Shown in pieces: positions 40,892 to 52,899 of a DNA stretch of 64,000 nucleotides. A program made the translations under genes and the position numbers. Every line of letters begins with the position of its first letter. Within the stretch, counting starts at the first letter, position 1. The notes beneath the pieces were generated by a model. The model saw only the letters and a list, made by a program, of their open reading frames with translations. It was not told the origin of the DNA and searched no databases. Where the stretch lies: NCBI GenBank assembly GCA_964020975.1, contig OZ026628.1:51699036-51763035 (forward strand). The letters run 5' to 3'. The DNA is from Hermodice carunculata (taxonomy: Eukaryota; Annelida; Polychaeta; Eunicida; Amphinomidae).

Positions 40892-41008
40892 GTCTCTCTC
40901 TCTCTCTATCTCTCTCTCTGTCTCTCTCTGTCTCTCTATCTCTCTTTCTCTCTCTCTCTCTGTCTCTCTCTCTTTCTCTCTCTGTCTCTCTCTCTCGGAA
41001 TATCTATT

Positions 41009-41062
<54 letters not shown>

Positions 41063-41125
41063 TAAATATATATATCTATATATGTATATATATATATGTA
41101 TATATATATATGTATATATATATAT
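40804..41125. repeat. Compound microsatellite, (CT)n with (GT) interruptions then (TA)n
   Basis: CT dinucleotides from 40804 to about 40996 interrupted by TGT and TAT steps, then TA to 41125 with periodic TATG. All long Leu/Ser, Arg/Glu or Ile/Tyr frames here are artefacts of the repeat. Confidence 0.95.
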
Positions 41126-42111
41126 GTTTGAATAAACCTTTTTTCAATATCGTAATACAGAATTAGAACTTGCCAAGGTTCATTGCCTTGTGCACTTGAA
41201 AGTTTTGTGAAGTGAAGAGATCCTTAGTTTTGAGCCTTTGTACAAACCATAGCTTTAGACGTTTATGACTATAAGGTCTTGACACTGACCTCTAAACTTC
41301 GTGTCTGCATCTAACATAGGAACAGGCTTACTCAGTTGTCTGGTTTTATTGTCAGGCACAAGGAGTGTTTGACAGTTTTATAGATCCATCTTACGGGTGC
41401 TAGTAGAGCACAATATATGGAAGCATCTTGCAGCGAGGAAGTATATGCATCGTGCTTGACCATTTCAAATTGTTCTAACATGTAGGTCCTTTCCAACATA
41501 AACAAACGTCATGCAAATCAATTATTAGCAGTGTATTCTTTTCAATAATTGAAATGCAAATTACTCCATTCACATTCACTACTTACTCTTTCGTCCAATG
41601 TACAGCAAAATTTAATCGACTTGAGCGACATTTACTTCGGCAAATTGCATGTAGGTCTAACATATGCCTAGAAACGATAATTACGGGTATATGGCAAAAG
41701 GAAAAAAAATAGTCATATAAATCTATATCTACATCCTTGTATCTATAGACGAATGTTAGTGACTATTCATGTTTTTTATTTCGTGAGGGGCGTGAGTTTG
41801 TTTGTTTGTGTGTTTTTGCCGGGGGGGGGGGGGGGGGTGATGGGAGTAGCTAGATTTCCAGTAAGGTGATGAATAGTTTTTATGACAGAAATGTATAGCG
41901 TATGTAAAAAGGCTTGTCTTGCTGGCGTTTCCAGGGTGCCTGCGGGTTAACTAGTGCATGTGAGCACATGGAGTGAGTGGGTGTGTGCGTGTATGCATGC
42001 GGGGGAGTTGCGGGTAGATCAGAAAACAGCAAGCTGGGAGTGCGAGTCCAAGCAAAGTGCAAACAAACTGCGAGTGCACACAAATTTTGGCTCAGTAACT
42101 GTCAGTCACTA
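41126..42111. other. Intergenic, no recognised gene
   Basis: No coding signal. A run of 18 G at about 41821-41837 is the only notable element. Confidence 0.5.
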
Positions 42112-42204
<93 letters not shown>

Positions 42205-42229
42205 ATTGTTACTGTTATTATTATTGTTG

Positions 42230-42309
<80 letters not shown>
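42112..42309. repeat. (AT)n followed by (ATT)n microsatellite
   Basis: About 88 bp of AT then about 105 bp of ATT/GTT triplets, adjoining the tandem interspersed repeat at 42330. Confidence 0.95.
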
Positions 42310-42329
42310 CTAAATTAAGAGACGAGAGA

Positions 42330-43250
42330 ATCAGGACTGATCCTGTGCTCAGATGAATCATAAGTTGACCGTTTGAACAAACTTGGTGGAAACCCACTAG
42401 AGTACCATTGCCACCAAGTATGAAGTAAATCTGGCTGGTGGTTTCGTCGGAGAAGTTGAAAATGTGAATCTGTATCAGAGGCCAATTGATTTACATAGTA
42501 AACAATCAGAATATATGCCTTTACCAACAAGTACCCAAAATGCACCCAAGGTACATTGCAACCAAGTTTGAAGTTAATCTGGATGACGGTTTTGGAGAAG
42601 AAGTCGAAAATGTGAATTAGCATTATATTGCTCATTGACTTCTATAGTAATCAATAGGAAAGCTGCATAGACCGGTAAGTACCCGAATTGAAAAAATTGA
42701 TAAAAATCAGGAATCCGCAGCATTCCCACATAGTGCATAACTTTGTTTGACCCTTCTACAAAAAACATATCCACCATGTTTCAGCTTCATCTGAGTGACG
42801 GTTCTGGAGAAGTCGAAAATAGTTATAACACACAAAAGTTAAAAAAAAATAGTTAAAAATTGCAGCGCCACCTGGTGAACAAATTAAGAACTAGGTCTCC
42901 CAGGGAGTATCCTTGTGTGATATCAAAGCAATTGGGTAAGCGGTTTCAGAGAAGAAGAGTTTTTAAGATTTGCCCAATAAAGAAGATAAAAAATTCATTA
43001 AAAATCCAAAAATTACTGGACCGTAACCATTTGAAAAAACTTGCTAGAGACTTACCAAGGCACATTTCCACCAAGTTTGAAGCAGATCTAGCTTGTTGCT
43101 TTGGAGTAGAAGTCAAAATGTAAATTGTTTATAATGGACAACGGGCGGATGATGGACGACGGGCGGACGATGGACGACGGACGGACGACGAACAGACGAC
43201 GGATTTTGAGACTATGGTACAAGCTCAGGAGATATGATCACCTGAGCTTA
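42330..43250. repeat. Interspersed repeat with ~170-bp internal units
   Basis: Units share a core around ACCAAGTTTGAAG...ATCTGG.TG..GGTTT.GGAGAAGAAGTCGAAAATGTGAA near 42400-42470, 42555-42615, 42775-42830 and 43065-43125. The right end has a GGACGACGGGCGGAC-type tandem (43137-43200) and closes with a perfect 9-bp inverted repeat AAGCTCAGG...CCTGAGCTT (43221-43229 with 43241-43249). Repeats with GGACGAC tracts and GCTCAGG/CCTGAGC ends are very common in bivalve genomes. Non-coding, non-autonomous; superfamily not determined. Confidence 0.7.
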
Positions 43251-45231
43251 CAATGATGTCTGTAGTTATGGAAGGTAAGAAGATAACGCGTATCTTTTTG
43301 CTTTGAGAAGAGAGCCTGTTTCACATTAACAAGATTGGATATTACCCAAAATGGGTGTAAATGTGGGTCATATTGAAATGATATTCTGTCTTTATTCAAT
43401 ACTGCACATAGTACGGGTGCATACAGGGGTTTCTTTTGTTCACAAGCATATTTAAAATGATTTAGTTAGAGGCATGCCTTGTATCAATGATATGACTCAA
43501 ATCAGTTAATAAAAAAGGCAAATATATATTTACATATCTCTTGGTAGGGTAAGTGAAAAAGCCTTTTTCTGTATATGAGCATATACCACATACCATATAA
43601 ATTCAATTTTATCTTTTCCGAGTTTCTTTTCTCCTCATTTTCTTTAAAATTTTGTCGGCGCTTGATGCTTCAATCTCCATACGTGCTGGCTTTTTTTGTT
43701 TGTTTTGTTTTGTTTTTTTTTGTTTGTTGTTTTTTTTTTTTTTGTTTTTGTTTTTTTTTTTGTTTTGTTTTGTTTTTTGTTTGTTTGTTTGTTTTTAGGG
43801 GGAGGAGGCATTGTGTTTTTTTATTCACTTTGTTTTGCCTAAAAGATGACGGCATGTTAATGTGATTTTTTTAATTACTGAAGGGAATGGGGAACTATAA
43901 CTCCCGCAAAATTCATCGTGATAGACATTTAGCTTTATAGTGAGAAAAAAAGTATAGTTAATTGTCCTTATCACTCTGGCCACTTGTTGCAAAGGAATGT
44001 GATGATTTGGTGTTTTGCGTGTACGTCTATATATAATCTCTGAGAATTGGCATGTTTATGCAATTACCATGACAAAGAGCTCTTATCTGTCAAAGTATTA
44101 GGTACAATGCCCAAATGACGGCTATAAGCATTTGAAACGTCGGTCAAACAAATTTTATTATATTGGTATGAAAAAAAAGAACAGTAAGTCGGAAGCTAGC
44201 CTTCAGAATTTGGTAGCATGTATGTAGCTGTAAAACAGACTTGGTGTAAACCAATTTCAAACTGGATTTTTCTTTTAAAGTCAAATATTTGGTAGTTATA
44301 TGCCTCCAAAAACTGAAACATACGAAAATCGAAGGACAATTCCCTGTATACGTTTTTTGTTCCTAAGGGCAAAAGATCAAAAGATAAATTTTTGTTAAAA
44401 TAAAAATTGAAGAAATAATATCTTGATAAGAGTAAGTATAAAATATACAGTACCGATTCCCATAAATAAAATGGGTCCATAATATCTTTATGATCTAGTT
44501 AAACCTAACATTTCCACCCTATCGATAAGAAAGAAGATCCCCCCTCCAAAAAAAAAAAAAGATCTACGTCTTACGGCTTCAACGTTTGAGATAGTATGGA
44601 GCAAAAATAAGGAATAATCTTTCATACCAGCTCAGAGAAGATATCAATGTTAAAGACCTCAACAGTCTCATAAACAAATTGGATAGTCCCTACTGTAAAT
44701 GGGTCTTCTACTCTTCAAAAGTGAGTAACAATCTATTTTGATAAATTTATTAATGTGGGGAGTTTGTTGCCTCCCGGGGTGATTGTGGGGCTAGGATGGG
44801 GCTCTCATGGCGGTTTTGGGCACTTCCTCATGCTGAAAAGGTGGCCGAGATGGTCATTGGTACTCCATGGTCAGCCTGGTTGTCTCTGGGGGTGACTTGC
44901 TCTTCACATGAACCAGTGATTACCTAGCATAATATTACAGTTGTTAGTTTTTAACCGTCATCACAAGTCCATCGTTATACTCATATTCGGGCTTCATTTA
45001 TAACATGTATGAAAACATGAGGAAAATCTTTTTGTAATTTTACATAATTTACTTATATTACCTTTTATTGTAACTCATATTTTAGTTTTATTCAATGTCT
45101 TAGTAATTGTAAATTAATCTCTGTTCAACTTTTCTTAATGTACTCTGGTGCATCTGTTTTATATCTTAATACACTTATGCCGTCAAAGACCGCTCAAATT
45201 ATCCATTTAATGTTAACCGGCGAAAAAAAAG
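43251..45231. other. Intergenic, T/G-rich tract at 43690-43800
   Basis: Contains a (TTTTG)n-like tract at 43690-43800, the reverse composition of the A-rich tract at 2266-2410, and otherwise nothing I recognise. A run of 13 A lies at about 44549-44561. Confidence 0.5.
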
Positions 45232-45304
45232 CTTATCTATCTATATATCTCTCTATCTACCTATCTATCTCTCTATCTATCTATCTGTCTATCTATCTAT
45301 CTAT
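45232..45304. repeat. (TATC)n microsatellite
   Basis: Imperfect tetranucleotide repeat of TATC with occasional TCTC and TACC. Confidence 0.9.
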
Positions 45305-45472
45305 CCCACCTGGCACACCTTTATAGCATTTATTTCATCACATTGTAAGAACGTGCTTTCATGAAGTCTTCTTAGTCACTTTTGAGGATGTGTTGTAGCT
45401 CAATATACCAACAAGAAAGGGAAACTTGGAAATGGAAACATCCGTATATGGATCTTGTACCGGTTTTGAGCA

Positions 45473-45542
45473 ATAAGCACTCATTGGATCATTTTAAATA
45501 TATATATGTGTATATATAAAAAATGATCCATTGAGTGCTTAT
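45473..45542. repeat. 23-bp near-perfect inverted repeat with AT loop
   Basis: Arms 45473-45495 (ATAAGCACTCATTGGATCAT and on) and 45520-45542 differ at one base and flank a 24-nt TATATGTGTATATA loop. It could form a hairpin or cruciform. It probably reflects fold-back duplication at a microsatellite. Confidence 0.75.
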
Positions 45543-45555
45543 CACTCCAACCACA

Positions 45556-45556
45556 T

Positions 45557-45654
<98 letters not shown>

Positions 45655-45761
45655 ATGTGTGTATGTGTGTGTGTGTGTGTGAGAGCCTTTGTATAACAGC
45701 ATTGCTTCCAGACAACATTAGGTGTTATGTATTCCAAAATCTGCTTATCACCCCAAACGGG

Positions 45762-45860
<99 letters not shown>

Positions 45861-45912
45861 CTGTGTATAACAGCATTGCTTCCAGACAACAGTAGGTGTT
45901 ATATATTCCAAA
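45556..45912. repeat. Tandem ~176-bp unit with (AC)/(AT)/(GT) microsatellites
   Basis: Two copies of TATAACAGCATTGCTTCCAG (about 45689 and 45865) each follow an (AT)n-(GT)n run (45577-45680 and 45768-45859). The unique segment and its microsatellite have been duplicated together. Confidence 0.85.
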
Positions 45913-45934
45913 ATTCACATCAAGAGTGGAGATA

Positions 45935-47703
45935 AAAAGGAATTAAAATATAGTAGATGGTGTGAACACGAGGCTACCGTGACACAACATCTGATACATC
46001 ACTGTGAATCTTTTTATTGTTGTACTTCCCCCTTTGAATTACCACCCTGTATGAGCCCTGGATTTCTATTACCATTATTAATAAAGTTCAAGTGTATGAT
46101 TGTTTACTTCATTTTATAATATAATTGCAGGAAATGCTCACAAAATATCTTGCACGACAATGCATTGTAAAGTTTTGGTTCCATGTTTCTAAGTCAGTTA
46201 CCATGGTTTATAATAGATGGCGCAGTAATTCAAGTACATCTGTACCCTCTATCCGCACTTACCCTCAATGCTGCGACAACCACATATCGCAAAGGTACAA
46301 ACCTCATTACGTCATTATTCCACAATTATCCGAATGACCCTCACACAGGTCGATGGAAGTGCATCCATAGACACCCTTAGTAAACAATCCTCTGGATGAC
46401 TGCAACCACTGAACCAGTGTCAAGACACTGTGCCAGTAACTAGTTGTAGGCCTACGCATGCCATGGCATTTAATTCTTCCGGCTCCTCTCCCAAAAATTA
46501 ATTTTGCAAAGTACTGTCATAATTGTTTCATGGGTCTTGCACTTGATAGACGGTTGTCCCGGAAAATAATCCAAGTAGAACATGAACTATTTCAAAAATT
46601 GACCAACACAGGGTGAGTTTTCCTGCTTGCCACCGTCGTTCACTTGCAACCGTGATACATTGACTTTTACATGACCTCATTCAGCCAATTATATTTGTCA
46701 TATATCCTTCATCTGGTGGGACCCTATAAGGTTTCCACGTTCCAGACAGCTATGTGGCCTACAGCTGCAAGTCTGTAAAATGTAGGCCTAGGACATAATT
46801 ATGATAAACTTTGGGGTCTTATTTGTATGATCCATAGCCTATGCATATTTGAAAGGTCGTTACTTAGAGCAGTACAATCTTCTCACATAGGGCCCAGCAA
46901 ATGGGGCCCTACTCATTTCCAGAATGGTATATTCTGCAGAGGAGGGAGTGCACAAGCAAACGGGAACGGCATATACAGAAGCGATGATAACGGGTGAAAA
47001 TAGGCCAGTTAAATGCTTTTTTTGAGTCAATTTGGAGGATTTTCAAATTGAAACCATATTTCAATAGGAATTAAGTACAGCGTGGTATTGATCATTGCCA
47101 AAATATTATTCAGGAGGTGGTGAGATTCTGTCAGATCGCTCGCCAATGCGCCAGATCTGACTTCGATTACACCGCTTCCATCATGATATATTGGCAGCAT
47201 TCAACGTCACACCATATTTAATTCCTGAAGCACAGACATGTATCTGGTCAGATAAGAACAGTTAGTAATGCATGCTTCCCAACTTCATTTGGACGTTCCA
47301 GCTATACTTTTAAACATAGAAAATATTCCATGGTGAAGCAAGGTTTCCCCCTGCAGATGGCGAACTCCATAATATGATTGTTCCTTTACTCCAGAACAGA
47401 AGAAAAATGCTAAATAATTCCAAAATACCGAGATATTTCCCAAAAAATTGTCTTAACCACGCTAATAGACTGGGTTATATTCATTTACAATCGATATATA
47501 TTTTGCACATCAAATTTGTAATTCTGTTTCAAACCTGATTTCGCTTCGAGACACAGCTCTTTTAGTTGTATCAGAATGCATAAACTATTACTAAGAAAGA
47601 GTTGCTGATGTCCATTAGGTGTTTGAGATGTGACTTCACCGTTTGACAGAGTCGAGACTTCGATACTGCTGAAATGAGTCTTGTGTCCACCTACACTTTG
47701 ATT

Positions 47704-47706
<3 letters not shown>
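45935..47706. other. Intergenic, no recognised gene
   Basis: Unique-looking AT-rich sequence with no coding or RNA signal I can defend. Confidence 0.45.

Positions 47707-47777
<71 letters not shown>
47707..47777. repeat. (AT)n microsatellite
   Basis: About 70 bp of uninterrupted AT. Confidence 0.95.
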
Positions 47778-47780
<3 letters not shown>

Positions 47781-48879
47781 ATCATGGTGAGAATAGTGTG
47801 GGGTAATACTAACTTTTGACTATTACTTGTTCGAATATTGTAAACCAAGGTGGTGTCTTTCACCATTCCATTTCAGTGTGTATCATGACGACTTTTTTCA
47901 AAATTAAGGGGATCTGGATTTGGCCTTTACTTCTGCAAAAAGAATTGTTGGAGTAGTTGCATAGGCGGATGCTATAAGTGTCATAATGTTCCACTCGCAC
48001 ATCGATGGCTTAGTTTCTTACTAAGTATTTTCTGAAGAATGAAAGCTGCTGTTCAATCCGAGTGGGCCTAAAGCGATTTCCTTCAACCGATTGACTGGTT
48101 TACGTTCATCTAAATTATATATATATTAATGGGTATAGATAGAACAATGTATCTTTCACAAATGTTAATGAGCAAATATCAACTTACATGTGAACACCGA
48201 AAATAAACAGGAGCATAGTTTTGAAGGTTTAGCGCTGATTGCTAGTTTAGGCATGTGTTTTCGAAGACAAAATATAAATTATTTAAGACGTCACGTATGC
48301 CTTTTTATGGGGGCTAGTTATAAGATTTTGCAGGACAAAGTGTTGAAATGTTCCTTACTGCCTGTCGCTAGACAATTAGACTAGTTTCGGAAACATCTGT
48401 ACACAAGCCACAGTGCCTTACTGCATGCAATTTGCGATGACTTAGACAATGAATGCCAAAAACGCAAAAGATTTCAAGCCTACTTCTTCAAAGTCTGCTG
48501 TACTAATAACGAGATTTTGGATACTATAGCCAATACCCCTTTTCCTGTTTGTCTGGTCACTCTATGTTACTGTTGAAATTATGTATTGTGCTGATATGTG
48601 TGATTTTCTGCACTTTAGCTTTTTTGACGTGCTCAGCAGTATATGTATGACACAAAATCATGGTCAGTAGTGCACCAGTCCATTGATGACAACATTGTGG
48701 GATTAGAGAAGGGGAATTGAATGCAAAAGTACGAATAAAGGTACGATGACAAAAATATTAAGACGAGACATTAAGTTGTCAAGCAGTATTCACGTATTTT
48801 CAAAAGACAAACCAACTAAAACGGCATTAAAAAGTATAGACCCCATATCTTCTACATGGATTGCTAAACAGGCCAAGCC
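47778..48879. other. Intergenic, no recognised gene
   Basis: No gene recognised. A 64-codon frame at 48190-48384 has no family likeness. Confidence 0.45.
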
Positions 48880-49080
48880 TATATTAATCACTCTCCATGA
48901 CACAGATGGTGGCATGTACCGTTCTTACGTACACAAAACTAGAATAAAACCACCATGCACAGTCAGAATGGTAGGAACTCTTTTCATTTGCTTCTCCAGC
49001 CATGAATCGAACCCGGGCCACAGAGGTGAAAGGCATGTGTGTTGCAGCTCCGCCAACCGTGCACCCATAAAAAGGCATCG
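48880..49080 (-). mobile_element. tRNA-derived SINE
   Basis: On the minus strand, TGGCGGAGCTG (49045-49055) fits the RNA polymerase III A box TRGYNNARNNG, and GGTTCGATTC (49004-49013) fits the B box, about 31 bp downstream. Between them is CCTTTCACCTCTGTGGCCCG, which I remember from invertebrate tRNA-like SINE heads. The body continues to about 48880; the 3' end is not sharp and no target duplication was identified. The lack of a cloverleaf with a proper acceptor stem argues against a functional tRNA gene. Confidence 0.6.
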
Positions 49081-49099
49081 CACAACAGATATGCATATT

Positions 49100-51086
49100 T
49101 CACAAACACTGCAATGCAGATGTTAAACCCATTCTCACCAAGCAGGAAGCAGAGCAGTGACTACCCACTGCCTAAGCATAGTTTTTCCCAAACAATCATA
49201 CTTGTGGTATTTACCGTTGAGCAAGTAAATGGGCTTCAGGGACAGCATTGAGACTGTCAGTCATATAGAATTGCTCCCAAGCTTTGATTGTGACACAATG
49301 ACAGCTTACGTTCCCCATTCAGAATATTACTCAGAAATTTGTGCCAGGTTCCTTGCAAAAAAAATCTGTTTATATTTTGCTTGTTTTTATAAATCTCCTT
49401 AATATAGTTAGCAGATTGAAAGCGATATTAGTGTTCAGTCTTAAGACACTGTGAATATTATTATTTTAGGGACAACGTGTTTTTTTAGCGAGAAAAGACA
49501 CTAGTGGATTCCTGATTTTGAAACACTTGCGGCCTAGTTGGTTCGAACACCAAGAATGTACTTTCACAAGTCCTGTCTCCAACTCAACATAAGTGTAAAA
49601 TTTGTATATATACACTTGTGTCTTTTGTACTCTCACAACTTTCAGAGTTTGATGTGTTGAGCAGGAATGGGTTTGGTAATATATTCATAAGAAATAACCT
49701 GCAACGAAAACAAATGATTATACATATATTTTATGTTAATCGTGTATTTATGAAAATGTATGTCGATAAAGAAGCTCTTTTATTCAGATTTCCTAATTCA
49801 TGCAGCCGAATTAGCATCAGTATTAAAGTAAACCAAGAAATAATAACTGTGTATCTGACACTTGTCTTGGTTATTCTCTCTTGCCTCGCTAACAACAGTA
49901 CCAAATGGTCCAATTGCCTTTAGTAATAGGTGATCAGATCATAAAGAAGACCTCGTGTAAGAAATATTTGAAAACGCCTTCTGACGTGAGATGTACATGT
50001 GGAATAAACTTTATTGACTGCACCATAAAACAAAGTGTATGGTATTTTGCCAAATACACATGTAAAGAAAATGAAATACACCAAGGTACCAACATATACA
50101 AAATTATACATAGCAAAACAGTTTCAAAATAAAAGAGCAACAACAGAATTTTACAACATCACATGTACTTATGAGCTTTCGACATAGAGACACCGGATAT
50201 ATTTCTTTTCAGGAAGGCAACAAAATTTTGACTGAGGGGCCAATAATGCAGGATAAGAGGAAAAATATTACAATGTGTTTCCTCGTATTTCTTTAAATTT
50301 TATTCAGGACTTAAATTTTGAGATTAATTTTCTGTCTTGTGTAAATATAAGCAGTGCCCTGAACATCGTTTTTTTGGTAACTGGATGCCAGCCACATACC
50401 CGTGTTGTGATAATATGCTATGAGATATATAATATTTTTAACCTACATTTAAGCTGTAACAGACCCTGCATGATTATGTGAATGAACATAGAATGCTGGC
50501 TGCAGTAAATGTGTTTACCCTGACGAATATGGTTTCCCTGTGCATATCTTTGACGGTGTACTATTCTCTTACAAAAATTTTTATTGCTTATGATGCTGAC
50601 GTGGGTTCATCAGATTACAGCAAGGCAACACAATAATGATACATTGAAATATTACAATTTCTTAATTACAACTGAGTGATATGTGGATCACACAATATGA
50701 AGCCAATATATGGCAAGAAGAAAACAAGTTCATTTAATATATCACAACTGCATAGACCTTATCCTCTGTACATTCCTGACCGTTTTGCAAATAGCAGAGG
50801 CAACAATACGTGCGTGTATTATAAAGAGAGGGTGCCTATGGAACCCACCAGTACACACTACAGGTGCAATACACTTGATTTCAATGCCAAGACACAAATA
50901 TTATGCATGTGGGTATAGGAAAGCAACCTTGTTCCACCCGGGGCCAGAAATACGAACACTTGCTATATATCTTTTTTCCGTGTCCGGTGAAAGTTTGAAC
51001 ACGTATGTATTTCGATTATGCAAATGAATAATCAATCAAATCAGAATTATTAACAGGGCAGTAAAACACCAAGGTAACATTATTTA

Positions 51087-51129
<43 letters not shown>

Positions 51130-51789
51130 CATATGTATGTGTTTGTGTACATCACACACACAAATATTTTTCTCTGTTTGTCCAAAAACCACTCCCTTTT
51201 AGTCATTACCTTATACCAAAGTCCGGAACTCTCTACACCCCAAAAGCTAATCTATCAATGTACAGAGTATATACACATGGAAGTACAAATGTCACGTTTT
51301 TCTTTAGACTTATGACATAGGCTGTGTTAGCTCAAATAACTTAAAGAGTCTTTCGTGGGTAAATACTCAGAACATATTTCCTAACACCATGATGACACCT
51401 ACTCCTCAGTATGAAAGTCGCCAAAAAATAAAGTTCTATTTAGTTGCCAACTCTTAATTCTGAAAAAGCACTCCTGACTTCATTTATGGGTAGATTTGTG
51501 TACAGCGTAGAAAAACGTAAACCATATGTTACATTTTGCTTTTAACTCTTTAATTTCACATTCAAACTCCAACGAACTGCCAATGCTCCAAAAACAATTT
51601 ATTTCACAGTTTCTAGAAAGCGCATGCAGTATTTAATGAAATGATTCCAGATTGCAGTCAAAGACAGTGTTCATTTCTTTGATAGTTGTTTTCTTGTACA
51701 TTTTGAAGCTCCAGTTATGAATTTTGATTTAAAACGGTTGTTATGTAATTACAGTATCCAAAACCAACATGGAATAGAATAGTTCTTTT
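49100..51789. other. Intergenic, no recognised gene
   Basis: Only short open frames with no family likeness, plus an (AT)n tract at about 51091-51124. Confidence 0.45.
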
Positions 51790-52850
51790 CAGACATTTTG
51801 GTATTAATATTTCTTTTTATCCCATCCTTATGTGTATCTATCAAATTATCAATGGATTGTTTGTGTACTTTATTTACGTTACTTACTCTAATGTCTGAAA
51901 TTATGTTTATGCCAAGTTGCTTTTTTCAAAACGTTCAGATACTGTTTTTGAGAATGATCCCAAAATTTCTCCTACCTTATCAATGTTAGGGATTACATAT
52001 CTTTCTTGTCGTTTTTTTACTGTTCTGGAAACCTTAAGCTGCTTTAAATTTACGATACTAAATTCTTCATGTGTTGTTTGTAGCGATAAATTCTATTTCC
52101 AAAGGCTGTTTTCAAGTCTGATAACTGCCGTTCAAATTCCCAAAATTCCATTTTTTGTTATTTCTTTGCCCATTTCATGCCATAGAAATGAAAAGCATTA
52201 CATGTATCCTGAAAAATACCGTCAACATTCAACTTCAGACATATCCGAATTTGTACCTTTTTGGGTCATTTTTTTAAACTGAATTTTGTGTAATATCCAA
52301 ATTACCTGTAAGTACATGTTAGTGGTATGTATCAACAAAATTGGAATATTGATTGTTAGACGTACAGGTACAATTTTGACTAGCTGCAATATCTTCAAGA
52401 CTGATAAAAGCCAAAAGTTTCTTGTAAGTCATGATACTTTGTTCACTATTATTGCCATATTTATAGAAAATAATGGGGGCCCTTCTATTTTTGCATTCCT
52501 TGGGAATCATGTTATGGAGATATTTGAATTTGATAGGAGCTGGCTGTTCAGTGAATCATAATTTTGTACTGGAAAGAAATGCTGCAATACATTTGATCCA
52601 ATTGGTTCTTTTCGGAATCTGAATAGTTTCACATGCTCAAACACAATTTCACCCAAAAAAGTGGAAATCTGTGTTGAGAATAAGTTAGACCCAGATATTC
52701 ATTGATTATGGTTATATCTTGATATGATAGTGCTTTAAGACCAATATGTAATTGATCAATGGCATTAGAGAAACCCTGTAGTAAATCGCACCACCAAAGA
52801 GAAAGATTGCAACACTTAAACATAATAGGTAAACATGCTGCAAATTGTTT
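51790..52850 (-). mobile_element. Degraded retroelement-like fragment, copy 2
   Basis: Related to 12780-13330. DNA match at 51810-51930 (TATGTGTATCTATCAAAT, then ATGTTTATGCCAAGTT). Near the far end a minus-strand frame 52823-52629 with GFSNAIDQLHIGLKALSYQD and INEYLGLTYSQH parallels AFSSAIDQFHRDLKARCFRD and INEYFSFAYSEH in copy 1. The tail with FWxxxL...GLN seen in copy 1 was not found here. Family tentative. Confidence 0.45.
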
Positions 52851-52899
52851 TGGTCCAATATCACGGCTTCATTTATAGAAATATAGTTACTATTTGTTT

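Noticed and set aside
41954-42318. 113-119 codon frames with Ile/Tyr and Leu/Ile runs
   Set aside because: Driven by (AT)n and (ATT)n microsatellites; similar artefacts occur at 45481-45935.
48990-49060. Functional tRNA gene
   Set aside because: A and B boxes are present but no matching acceptor stem or anticodon arm was found; SINE head fits better.
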